A stretch of 11,127 nt of DNA from Sphingobacteriales bacterium. Lineage in GTDB: Bacteria; Bacteroidota; Bacteroidia; Sphingobacteriales; Sphingobacteriaceae. Positions 1 to 7,042 of the stretch are shown here, in pieces. A program made the translations under genes and the position numbers. The notes under the pieces are model-generated. The model did no database searches. It saw only the letters and a program-made list of their open reading frames with translations, and was not told the DNA's origin. The stretch spans positions 1 to 11,127 of the forward strand of contig JAGVEE010000342.1 of assembly GCA_020058405.1 (NCBI GenBank), in the 5' to 3' direction. Position 1 is the first letter of the stretch, and each line of letters starts with the position of its first letter.

Positions 1-48
1 CATGGAAGTGCTAAAAAAGGAGACCATAGTGCTTCAAAAAGACTTTAA
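1..48 (+). CDS. Possible C-terminal tail of an upstream gene (partial)
   Basis: Frame 1 is open from the window edge to a TAA at 46-48 and would encode a basic, hydrophilic tail (HGSAKKGDHSASKRL). Such a tail is plausible for the end of a protein, but 15 residues cannot identify a family. Frame 2 is also open, from an ATG at position 2 to a stop at 62-64, so the choice of frame is uncertain. A 7-base inverted repeat (TTTTAAG at 59-65, CTTAAAA at 75-81) follows and could be a weak AT-rich terminator for this gene. The sequence to the left would settle the question. Confidence 0.25.
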   Translation, partial: HGSAKKGDHSASKRL

Positions 49-281
49 AATCCTATTATTTTAAGAATTAGTAGCTTAAAAAACCAATAAAAAAAGAAAG
101 GAGGAGAGCAGAAAGTACTCATTTATAGAAAATTAGCAACAACAGAATTCAAATAATCATCAAACAAAGCATAAAAACACACAAAAAGTGGATTTTTTTT
201 AAAAAAAATGCTTTTATGTATAGTTTTTTATTGTTAAGTTTGATTTAAACAAATTTTTAACAAACTATTAATAGTTCAATT
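49..281 (+). promoter_or_regulatory. AT-rich leader and promoter region of the first T9SS protein
   Basis: No gene is visible here. A perfect match to the Bacteroidota -7 consensus TAnnTTTG lies at 235-242 (TAAGTTTG). A TTTT at 212-215, 19 bases upstream, could serve as a weak -33 element. This places the probable transcription start near 249 and leaves an untranslated leader of roughly 30 bases with no Shine-Dalgarno, which is normal for this phylum. Two perfect palindromes are present: an 18-base A/T one at 192-209 (eight T then eight A, flanked by A and T) and a 14-base one at 263-276 (AACTATTAATAGTT), five bases before the ATG. The promoter call rests on the consensus alone. Confidence 0.5.
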
Positions 282-2117
282 ATGAAAAAAGTATCTACAT
301 TAAAAATGATGGCACTATTGTGCGCGGTACCATTCTTCGTGAATGGACAGTCGGCTTCTCGACTGGAAGTCCGTAACAGCAAGGCTGAAAAATTAGTTAA
401 AGTTGCACCAGGCGCGGAAGTTGCTGCAATGCCTTTAGCTACTGCTCCTGCTGTAAGAAACGTATCTGCTACTGCAAATAGAAATGCAGCTTTAGCGATC
501 GTTGGAAGTACTACATACGATTTACAATCGAATGCAGGTGTTGGAAGAAGAGTATTAGCTTATGCTGATGGTAAGGTTACTGTAGCTTGGACTGGTTCAA
601 CTGACCCAGGTACTACATGGCCAGATCGCGGTGGTTTCACAAATTCATACAGTGGAACTGCATGGGGAACTACACCAGCTAGATCAGAAAGTAAGCGTAC
701 TGGTTGGCCAAACTTAGTAGCAGTTACAGGCGGAGAAGTAAACCTTTCTCACGTAAATGCTGTTACTACTAATACAGGTTCAGGAACTGCATGGGCTACA
801 ACTCGTGATGCTGGTGAAATGAGAGGATTAACTTGGCCAAGAGCTGCTGCTTCTGGCAACAACATTCACGCAGTAATTTCTACAAGTGGTGCTGATCAAG
901 GTTTCCTTGCTCCAGTATTCTACGGTAAATCAACAAACGGTGGTGTATCTTTTGACACAGTAAGATCTACATTCGCTGTAGCTGCTGGTTACGATACTTT
1001 AAACCATGCTGGTGATGTTGGTGCTGATGCTTATAGTATTGCTGCTCGTGGTAACGTAGTTGCTATTGCAATTGCTGGTACTACTGAAGACATCGTATTA
1101 TTAAAATCTACTGATAATGGTACTACATGGACAAGAACAATCATCCGTGAGTTCCCTATTAAGAAATATGTTGGTGGTATTACTGATGTTAACAATGATC
1201 AAGTTGCTGATACATTATTAGGTTCAACAGGTAACGTATCTGTGGTAATTGACAATCAAAATGCAGTACACGTTGCATGGTGTGATTTATTAGTATTAGA
1301 CGCTGATGGTGCTGGATTAAGTGTATTCTTAACTGCTACTTCTGATTATATCAACTACTGGAATGATGCTGATAAAAACATCATCGAAGTTCCTGTATTA
1401 TTAGACAAAGACAACAGCGGAACTTTTGATGCTGGAACTGACTTCACTGGTGGTTCAACTATCCGTTACGGAAACTCTGGTTACTCATTAAACCCAATGT
1501 TATCTGTAGGTTCTGCAGGTACTGCTTGGGCTGATAGAATTTTCATGACATACGCAGCAGTTGCTGAAAACGATACTAACGACGTTGGTGTTGACTTCCG
1601 TAGCATTTTCGTAACTGGTACACCTAACAAAGGTATTGACTGGTACGAGATTCAAGACGTATCTCAAACTCAAAACGTAGAAAACGTATTCGTATCTACA
1701 GCTACTGAAGTAGGTGCTGATGGAATGATTCACATGATCTGGCAACAAGATTTTGAACCAGGTAACTCTGTTCAAGGTCAACACCCAGCTGGTCCTTCAG
1801 ACATCATCTACAACAATTTTGATGCTAGAACTTTAGTTTTAGGTTTAAGTAACACTAAGAAATTAGATGCTGCTATCGTAGCATACCCTAACCCAACTTC
1901 TGATGTTGCTAACTTCAACATTACTATGAACAATGCTGCTAAAGCAGAATTGAAATTAGTAAACATCTTAGGACAAACAGTTCGTTCAATTAGCGCAGAC
2001 TTAAACGCTGGTGCTAATAAAGTATCTGTAAATGTTGCTGACTTAAATGCAGGTTTATACACAATGGTATTAACTAGCAACGGTAAATCAGCTACTGAGA
2101 AAATTATGGTAAAATAA
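282..2117 (+). CDS. Secreted Asp-box protein with T9SS type A sorting domain
   Basis: This 611-residue protein is predicted to be exported by Sec and then moved across the outer membrane by the type IX secretion system. A signal peptide covers residues 1-22 (basic start, hydrophobic core, likely cut after VNG). The body has sialidase/BNR-type Asp-box motifs at 217-224, 276-283 (STDNGTTW, the best match) and 447-454, which suggests a beta-propeller. Asp/Asn-rich loops at 302-310 (DVNNDQVAD) and 375-385 (DKDNSGTFDAG) resemble calcium-binding loops. Residues 527-611 form the sorting domain, with YPNP at 535-538, a central LGQ motif and a terminal EKIMVK. Codons favour AAC, TTC, GAC, CGT and GCT, as expected of a highly expressed gene. 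The next gene is a divergent paralogue and a strong terminator separates them. I see no catalytic residues that define an enzyme, so binding, adhesion and glycan hydrolysis remain open. Confidence 0.85.
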   Translation: MKKVSTLKMMALLCAVPFFVNGQSASRLEVRNSKAEKLVKVAPGAEVAAMPLATAPAVRNVSATANRNAALAIVGSTTYDLQSNAGVGRRVLAYADGKVTVAWTGSTDPGTTWPDRGGFTNSYSGTAWGTTPARSESKRTGWPNLVAVTGGEVNLSHVNAVTTNTGSGTAWATTRDAGEMRGLTWPRAAASGNNIHAVISTSGADQGFLAPVFYGKSTNGGVSFDTVRSTFAVAAGYDTLNHAGDVGADAYSIAARGNVVAIAIAGTTEDIVLLKSTDNGTTWTRTIIREFPIKKYVGGITDVNNDQVADTLLGSTGNVSVVIDNQNAVHVAWCDLLVLDADGAGLSVFLTATSDYINYWNDADKNIIEVPVLLDKDNSGTFDAGTDFTGGSTIRYGNSGYSLNPMLSVGSAGTAWADRIFMTYAAVAENDTNDVGVDFRSIFVTGTPNKGIDWYEIQDVSQTQNVENVFVSTATEVGADGMIHMIWQQDFEPGNSVQGQHPAGPSDIIYNNFDARTLVLGLSNTKKLDAAIVAYPNPTSDVANFNITMNNAAKAELKLVNILGQTVRSISADLNAGANKVSVNVADLNAGLYTMVLTSNGKSATEKIMVK

Positions 2118-2148
2118 TTTCGCTCAGAAAATAGCGATTTCAAAATAT

Positions 2149-2181
2149 AAAAAAGCCCTCCGATTTCGGGGGGCTTTTTTT
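2149..2181 (+). terminator. Strong intrinsic terminator after the first T9SS protein
   Basis: A 14-base stem pairs 2149-2162 (AAAAAAGCCCTCCG) with 2167-2180 (CGGGGGGCTTTTTT) around an ATTT loop. It has one G-T wobble and ends in a run of T. This is a classic Rho-independent terminator, about 30 bases after the stop. It should uncouple the first gene from its paralogue downstream. Because the stem carries A on one side and T on the other, it could also work in reverse, but no gene faces it from the right. Confidence 0.93.
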
Positions 2182-2219
2182 GTGTTGATTTTTTTGTAAA
2201 TTGCTGTATAACCTACCAT

Positions 2220-4025
2220 ATGAAAAACTACTTCTGCTTTCTACTACTACTATGTGCAAGCATTAGCACCACAGCACAACAAAGAATTAAATTTCATAAC
2301 CCCTACATAAGTTCTCCCCTATTTAAGTATACAGATTATTTAACAGCAAATACAATTCAAACAAATAACAATAAGAGTAATTCGGCGAGTACAGTTATAG
2401 GCAGCACTCTTTACGATTACCAAAGCAATGCTTCTATGCCACGTAGAGTTCATAATTATACTAGTGGCAAAGTAACCTGCATTTGGAATGGCTCAATGCA
2501 AGATACCAATTACAGCGACCGAGGAACTTTTGTCAATCATTTCGATGGAACACAATGGAGAACAAATCCTGTAGCACGAGTAGAAAATAAAATTGTTGGT
2601 TGGAGTACATTAGCAGTTACTACCAATGCCGAACACGTAATTGCAGAACCGAATATTATTAGCAGCAATACCGGTCCGGGAACAGCCTTCGACACTGGGA
2701 GAACCTTTACTAACTTAACATATCTACGTGGGCCCCATGCTGCAGCATCGGCACAAAACATACACGTGATAATGGCAAGCACAAGCCTTGATTCGAGCAC
2801 GGGTTTTATAGCCCCTATTTTTTACACCCGTTCTACAAACGGCGGACAAAGTTTTGAACCAATGACTGCAAGCTTTGCTGCTGCAGCCGGATATGATACA
2901 AGTAAGCATACTGGTGATGTAGGACCAAACGCATATTCGATAGATGCAATGGGCAACACCGTGGCTATTTTAATTATTGGTGTAACCGAAGATGTTGTTT
3001 TATTAAAATCTACAAACAACGGTACTACTTGGACTAAAACCATTATTAGAGAATTTCCGATAAAAAAATACAAAGGAGGATTAACAGATAAGAATGGAGA
3101 TGGGGTAATGGATACCGTTTTAGATGTAACAGGAGATGGTTCAATAGTTATTGATAACAATGGAGTGGTACATGTAGTGTTTAGCGATTTAGAAATGTAT
3201 AAAGCAGATACTGGGGAGTTGCGAATCTTTAACATCAATCGCTCAGATTACATGGTTTATTGGAATGATTTGGATAAAAATATAATAGAGGTGCCTACTC
3301 TATTTGATGGTAATAATGACGGTGTTTTTAATGCAGGTTCTAATTTCTTTGGTGATGGAAAAATACGTTATGGTAACTCGGGCTATTCTTTAAACCCACA
3401 ACTTTCGGTTGGTATTTCGGGTACGGCTTGGGCTAATAAAATATATTTAACTTTTGTAGCAGTAAATGAAAACGATACGAATGATGTTGGTGTTGATTTT
3501 AGATCTATTTATATCAATTTCACTCCAAATAGAGGACAAAATTGGTGTCATCCACAGGATATATCAGAAACTCAAAATGTTGAAAATGTATATCTAACAG
3601 CCAACAGAAGTGCTAAAGATGATGGTGATGTTCATATCAATTGGCAGCAAGATTTTGAACCAGGTAATGCTGTACAAGCTCAGCATTTTTCTGGACCATC
3701 TGACGTGATATATAATTCTTATGATATTAATCCATTTTATCCTTGTTGGGGAGGTATTAGTTCTTTCAATAAAAAAATAGATGTAATTATTTATCCAAAC
3801 CCTGCGAATGCTAAAATATTTGTTGACTTAATTACAGAAATGGAAACAAGTGCAAGCATTAAATTTATTAATTTACTTGGACAAACGATTTACAACGATT
3901 TTATAATTATTAAAGCTAGCAATAATTCTTATGTGATAAACTCATCAGATTTTAGTAGTGGAGTGTATATTATGGTAATTGAATCTGCAGAGGGAAGAAT
4001 TGCCAAAAAAATCATCATCGAATAA
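2220..4025 (+). CDS. Second secreted Asp-box protein with T9SS sorting domain (paralogue)
   Basis: This 601-residue protein is homologous to the gene before it over nearly its full length. The signal peptide is residues 1-19 (cut after TTA, before QQ). Asp-box motifs lie at 205-212, 264-271 (STNNGTTW) and 435-442, at positions corresponding to those of the paralogue. The Asp-rich loops are also kept and the first is closer to a calcium-loop consensus (DKNGDGVMD). The sorting domain is residues 518-601, with YPNP at 525-528. The stretch before it is longer and carries a Cys (PCWGG) absent from the first copy. The region from YWND to the sorting domain is the most conserved, including WQQDFEPGN and ENDTNDVGVDFRSI. 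Codon use is relaxed, with more AAT, TTT and AGA, so expression is probably lower. A tandem duplication followed by divergence is the simplest origin. The ligand or substrate is unknown. Confidence 0.85.
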   Translation: MKNYFCFLLLLCASISTTAQQRIKFHNPYISSPLFKYTDYLTANTIQTNNNKSNSASTVIGSTLYDYQSNASMPRRVHNYTSGKVTCIWNGSMQDTNYSDRGTFVNHFDGTQWRTNPVARVENKIVGWSTLAVTTNAEHVIAEPNIISSNTGPGTAFDTGRTFTNLTYLRGPHAAASAQNIHVIMASTSLDSSTGFIAPIFYTRSTNGGQSFEPMTASFAAAAGYDTSKHTGDVGPNAYSIDAMGNTVAILIIGVTEDVVLLKSTNNGTTWTKTIIREFPIKKYKGGLTDKNGDGVMDTVLDVTGDGSIVIDNNGVVHVVFSDLEMYKADTGELRIFNINRSDYMVYWNDLDKNIIEVPTLFDGNNDGVFNAGSNFFGDGKIRYGNSGYSLNPQLSVGISGTAWANKIYLTFVAVNENDTNDVGVDFRSIYINFTPNRGQNWCHPQDISETQNVENVYLTANRSAKDDGDVHINWQQDFEPGNAVQAQHFSGPSDVIYNSYDINPFYPCWGGISSFNKKIDVIIYPNPANAKIFVDLITEMETSASIKFINLLGQTIYNDFIIIKASNNSYVINSSDFSSGVYIMVIESAEGRIAKKIIIE

Positions 4026-4027
4026 TT

Positions 4028-4035
4028 TATATTTG
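4028..4035 (+). promoter_or_regulatory. TAnnTTTG -7 box just before the dehydrogenase start
   Basis: TATATTTG matches the Bacteroidota -7 consensus exactly and ends only four bases before the ATG at 4040. If used, transcription would begin at or very near the start codon and give a leaderless or nearly leaderless message. The only TTG upstream (4000-4002) is 25 bases from the box, longer than the usual spacing, so the -33 element is poor. The alternative is read-through from the preceding gene, 14 bases away. Confidence 0.4.
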
Positions 4036-4039
4036 CTCT

Positions 4040-5110
4040 ATGAATTTTTCTAAAGAGCAATTACAAGATTTCTGCTATCAAATTTTCTTAAAAATGAATG
4101 TATCCGAAAAGCATGCAGCCTTAGCTTCTAAAGTTTTAATAGAAGCCGATTTAAGAGGCATAGATTCGCACGGATTAGCCAGATTGAGTGGTTATTTAAG
4201 ATTATGGGAGAAAGGCCGTATAAACGCTAATGCGAATCCGAAAATAATAAGAGAAACCTTGAGCACTGCAACCGTAGATGCAGAAGGTGGCTTTGGATTA
4301 ATAGCTGCGCCTTTTGCCATGCAAATTGCCATTGATAAAGCAAAGCAGTGTGGCTCCGGTTGGGTGAGTGTAAAAAACTCTAACCATTTTGGAATTGGTG
4401 CTTACCATGCCATGATGGCTTTAGAACATGATATGATTGGCATTTCTATGACCAATGCTAGCCCTTTAGTTGCACCAACTTTATCTAAAGAACGAATGCT
4501 CGGTACTAACCCTATGTGTTATGTTTTTCCGAGTAAAAAACATTTACCTATTGTAATAGACATGGCCACTTCTACCGCTGCCAATGGTAAACTAGAAATA
4601 GCTCAACGCTTAGGTAAAGAGTTGCCGAGTGGTTGGGTACAAACAAAAGAAGGAGAACCTTCTACAGATGCGAATGCTTTAAAAAATGGCGGTTCGCTCC
4701 TGCCCTTAGGAAGTGATAAAGACCATGGAAGCCATAAAGGATACGGGCTTGGAGCAGCAGTCGATATTTTATCGGCCGTATTATCGGGTGCAAATTTCGG
4801 TCCTTGGGTTCCGCCTTTTGTAGCATTTTTAGATCCAGACCCGAACCCTGTTGGCGAAGGAATTGGTCATTTTTTCGGAGCCATGCGAGTAGATGCTTTC
4901 CGCGAAAAAGAAGAATATTTTAATTCTATTGATACTTGGATTGAACGCTTCAAAAATGCAGAACGCATAGACCCAACACAAGCCGTACTAATTCCCGGCG
5001 AACCCGAATTTGAATGTTATGCAAAACGAAGTAAGGAAGGGATTATGTTGAATGAGGTGGTGTTGGAGGATTTGAGGGAACTTGGAGCGAAAATGGGGAT
5101 TGAATTATAA
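4040..5110 (+). CDS. Ldh-family malate/L-lactate-type dehydrogenase
   Basis: This 356-residue cytoplasmic protein belongs to the Ldh_2 family (YiaK, AllD, YlbC and related enzymes), which interconvert 2-oxoacids and 2-hydroxyacids using NAD(P). The family differs from classic Rossmann lactate dehydrogenase. Visible hallmarks are the ADLRGIDSHGLAR block with His44, the NSNHFG block with His116, the GTNP motif, a DMATS...NGK block, and the HKGYGL block near the middle. His44 and His116 correspond to the conserved active-site region of the family. Length and both termini look normal, so the gene appears intact. The substrate (malate, lactate, ureidoglycolate, 2,3-diketogulonate and others) cannot be told from sequence. 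The neighbours give no pathway clue: the gene follows a T9SS protein and converges on the lepB operon. Confidence 0.9.
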   Translation: MNFSKEQLQDFCYQIFLKMNVSEKHAALASKVLIEADLRGIDSHGLARLSGYLRLWEKGRINANANPKIIRETLSTATVDAEGGFGLIAAPFAMQIAIDKAKQCGSGWVSVKNSNHFGIGAYHAMMALEHDMIGISMTNASPLVAPTLSKERMLGTNPMCYVFPSKKHLPIVIDMATSTAANGKLEIAQRLGKELPSGWVQTKEGEPSTDANALKNGGSLLPLGSDKDHGSHKGYGLGAAVDILSAVLSGANFGPWVPPFVAFLDPDPNPVGEGIGHFFGAMRVDAFREKEEYFNSIDTWIERFKNAERIDPTQAVLIPGEPEFECYAKRSKEGIMLNEVVLEDLRELGAKMGIEL

Positions 5111-5191
5111 ATTATAAATTACGAATTACGAATTCCACTCTTAGGAAACATCTGTGCTCCCTTCGTAATTCGTAATTCGTAATTCGTAATT
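5104..5191. repeat. Heptad inverted repeat between convergent genes, probable bidirectional terminator
   Basis: The left arm is four 7-base units, two ATTATAA then two ATTACGA, at 5104-5131 plus AATT. The right arm is four TCGTAAT units at 5163-5190. The 18-base segment 5117-5134 (AATTACGAATTACGAATT) is perfectly complementary to 5167-5184, and in a second register to 5174-5191, around a unique spacer at 5135-5162. The stop codon of the dehydrogenase (5108-5110) lies in the first left unit and that of lepB (5192-5190) overlaps the last right unit. Position and symmetry suggest an end point for transcription from both sides, though the stem is AT-rich and lacks a GC core. Confidence 0.75.
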
Positions 5192-6284
5192 ATTCGATTC
5201 CACGAAACAACCTACTCCACCTAACCTTACTAAAGAAACTCGCATTGCTATCCCAGCTCATCCAAATAAATAAAGCTTTTCCAACAATTCTGTTTTCGGG
5301 TACAAAACCCCAAAAGCGTGAGTCGAGTGAGTTATGTCTGTTATCGCCCATCATGAAATAGTAATTCATGTTAAAGGTGTACGAATCTGTTTTTTGTCCG
5401 TTAATGTAAATTCCATCTTCTCTCGTTTCTACAGTGTTGCCTTCATACACTTGTATGGCTCTTCTGTATATTTCAATGTTTGATGCATTTAAATTTAACT
5501 TCAGTCCTTTTGCAGGAATTATTACCGGTCCGAAATTATCTTCGTTCCAACTCAATTTAGGATCGTGCGGAAATACATAATCTAAGTATTGCCCACGTGT
5601 ACGAATTGCTTCTTGAACGTTTTGCACATTCGAGAATTTTGCAAGTTTATCTTTTTGATCTTTAGTAAGAGTGAAAATAAAATTTCCCTCTTCGGCGTAT
5701 TGACCGTATTCTGTGATGTATAAAGACTCTAATGTTTTGGTATTAAATGCACTTCCATCTGTTTTTACCATGTACGAAGCTTGAGCCTCTTTCGGCATCT
5801 CTTCTCCTACTCCATTAATATATACTCGAGCATCACGCACTTCTAAGGTATCGCCTGCAATACCTACACATCTTTTAATATAATTTTCTTGCTTATCTAA
5901 GGGTCGGAAATCTTCCATAGGATAATTAAAAACCACTACATCGTTACGTTCTACGTCACCAAAACCAGGTAAACGATAGTGCGGTAATTTTATCCACTCT
6001 AAATAAGATTTAGTACCTACAATTGGAAGTGTATGATGTGCAAAGGGGAATGATAATGGAGTAACCGGAGTACGTGCTCCATAATTTACTTTACTCACAA
6101 ATAAAAAGTCGCCTACTAATAACGAACGTTCCATAGAAGGCGTAGGTATGGTAAATGCTTCAATAAATAATCCACGTATAATGGTTGCAGCTATTACTGC
6201 AAAAACTAATGCATCTACCCATTCTCTTGTGGCAGATTTTTTCTTTTTGGGCGCATTACTTTTTTTCCAAAATTTCCAATTCAT
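5190..6284 (-). CDS. lepB: Signal peptidase I
   Basis: This membrane serine protease removes signal peptides from Sec-exported proteins. I chose the ATG at 6284 (364 residues), not the in-frame ATG at 6362. The later start gives a proper basic N-terminus followed by a single membrane anchor (about residues 24-44) and lies seven bases after the dapB stop. The earlier one would overlap dapB by about 70 bases. Catalytic Ser50 is in TIPTPSMERSLL, and the general-base Lys137 is in NYIKRCVGIAGDTLE. The box-E motif MGDNRHNSLDSR is at 312-323. The protein is longer than typical proteobacterial enzymes because of an extra segment between the Lys box and box E, which is common in Bacteroidota. It is last in the parAB-dapB operon. 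It would process the secreted proteins in this window that have standard signal peptides. Confidence 0.95.
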   Translation of the reverse strand: MNWKFWKKSNAPKKKKSATREWVDALVFAVIAATIIRGLFIEAFTIPTPSMERSLLVGDFLFVSKVNYGARTPVTPLSFPFAHHTLPIVGTKSYLEWIKLPHYRLPGFGDVERNDVVVFNYPMEDFRPLDKQENYIKRCVGIAGDTLEVRDARVYINGVGEEMPKEAQASYMVKTDGSAFNTKTLESLYITEYGQYAEEGNFIFTLTKDQKDKLAKFSNVQNVQEAIRTRGQYLDYVFPHDPKLSWNEDNFGPVIIPAKGLKLNLNASNIEIYRRAIQVYEGNTVETREDGIYINGQKTDSYTFNMNYYFMMGDNRHNSLDSRFWGFVPENRIVGKALFIWMSWDSNASFFSKVRWSRLFRGIE

Positions 6285-6291
6285 ATTCTTC

Positions 6292-7041
6292 TTATTTTTT
6301 GAATGATAAAAGATCATCCATGTTATAAATTCCTTTTTTATTAATAATCCACTCGGCAGCACTTACAGCCCCTTTAGCAAATCCTTTTCTATTATGTGCA
6401 ATATGCGAAATTTCAATGGTATCTACATCCGAATCATAGTAAACAGTATGTGTTCCCGGTACCTCATCTTTTCTTATAGAGCGTATTAATAACTCCTGCG
6501 CAATATTTTTGGTATCTCGTGGCTCATTTGTATCTGTAACAATTTTGTTCTCCCAAGATTTTTTCGCAGTATAATGTTGCATTATTTTTTCGGCGGTGGT
6601 AATAGCCGTTCCACTTGGTGCATCTAATTTATGTGTATGGTGTATTTCATCCATACTCAAATTAAAATCAAAATCTTTCATTAGGCTTGCTGCCATTTCA
6701 TTTATTTTGAAAAACAAATTTACACCAATGCTAAAATTAGTGGCGTAAAATAAAGATGCATGGTGTGATGAAATAATTGATTTTACTTTTTCAAAATCTG
6801 CATACCAAGCAGTAGTTCCTACCACAATTGGCAAACCAATAGATGCGCATAATTCTATATTAGCAACAACTGTATGAGGAGTAGAAAACTCAATGGCAAC
6901 ATCGGCTTTCGCTAAGTTTTCTTTGCTAAGTTCTTGTATATTTTCTGCATTAATTTTTAATACTATTTCATGGCCTTTATCCGTCGCAATTTTTTCAATT
7001 TCGCGACCCATTTTTCCGTATCCAATTAATGCAATTTTCAT
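6292..7041 (-). CDS. dapB: 4-hydroxy-tetrahydrodipicolinate reductase
   Basis: The enzyme reduces 4-hydroxy-tetrahydrodipicolinate with NAD(P)H, the second committed step from aspartate semialdehyde to diaminopimelate and lysine, and so feeds peptidoglycan synthesis. The 249-residue protein starts with the Rossmann motif GYGKMG (7-12), carries the GTT motif at 75-77, and has the family signature EIHHTHKLDAPSGTA at 132-146. His134/His135 and Lys138 match the catalytic His and Lys of the E. coli enzyme. It is somewhat shorter than E. coli DapB, as is usual in Bacteroidota. It follows the DUF5683 gene after a single base and precedes lepB by seven bases, so it is surely co-transcribed with them. 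It appears intact. Confidence 0.97.
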   Translation of the reverse strand: MKIALIGYGKMGREIEKIATDKGHEIVLKINAENIQELSKENLAKADVAIEFSTPHTVVANIELCASIGLPIVVGTTAWYADFEKVKSIISSHHASLFYATNFSIGVNLFFKINEMAASLMKDFDFNLSMDEIHHTHKLDAPSGTAITTAEKIMQHYTAKKSWENKIVTDTNEPRDTKNIAQELLIRSIRKDEVPGTHTVYYDSDVDTIEISHIAHNRKGFAKGAVSAAEWIINKKGIYNMDDLLSFKK

Positions 7042-7042
7042 T

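Noticed and set aside
97..104. Perfect Shine-Dalgarno-like AAAGGAGG
   Set aside because: No ATG, GTG or TTG follows at a usable distance and no open frame begins there. It is part of a purine-rich run, and Bacteroidota rarely depend on this signal.
1500..1784. Antisense open frame of 94 codons inside the first T9SS gene
   Set aside because: It lies opposite strongly conserved coding sequence and has no recognisable domain. Other antisense frames at 1808-2143, 2537-3238, 8626-8997 and 10140-10421 are rejected on the same grounds.
2121..2136. Small hairpin CGCT...AGCG after the first T9SS gene
   Set aside because: The stem is only four bases. The real terminator is the 14-base stem just downstream.
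2763..2768. CACGTG as a parS core
   Set aside because: The flanking bases (ACATA and ATAAT) do not fit the parS arms.
5594..5599. CACGTG within lepB as a parS core
   Set aside because: The flanks (TTGCC and TACGA) mismatch the consensus at most positions.
6285..6362. Longer N-terminus for lepB from the ATG at 6362
   Set aside because: It overlaps dapB by about 70 bases and adds a segment unlike signal peptidase N-termini. The ATG at 6284 gives the expected basic tail and anchor.
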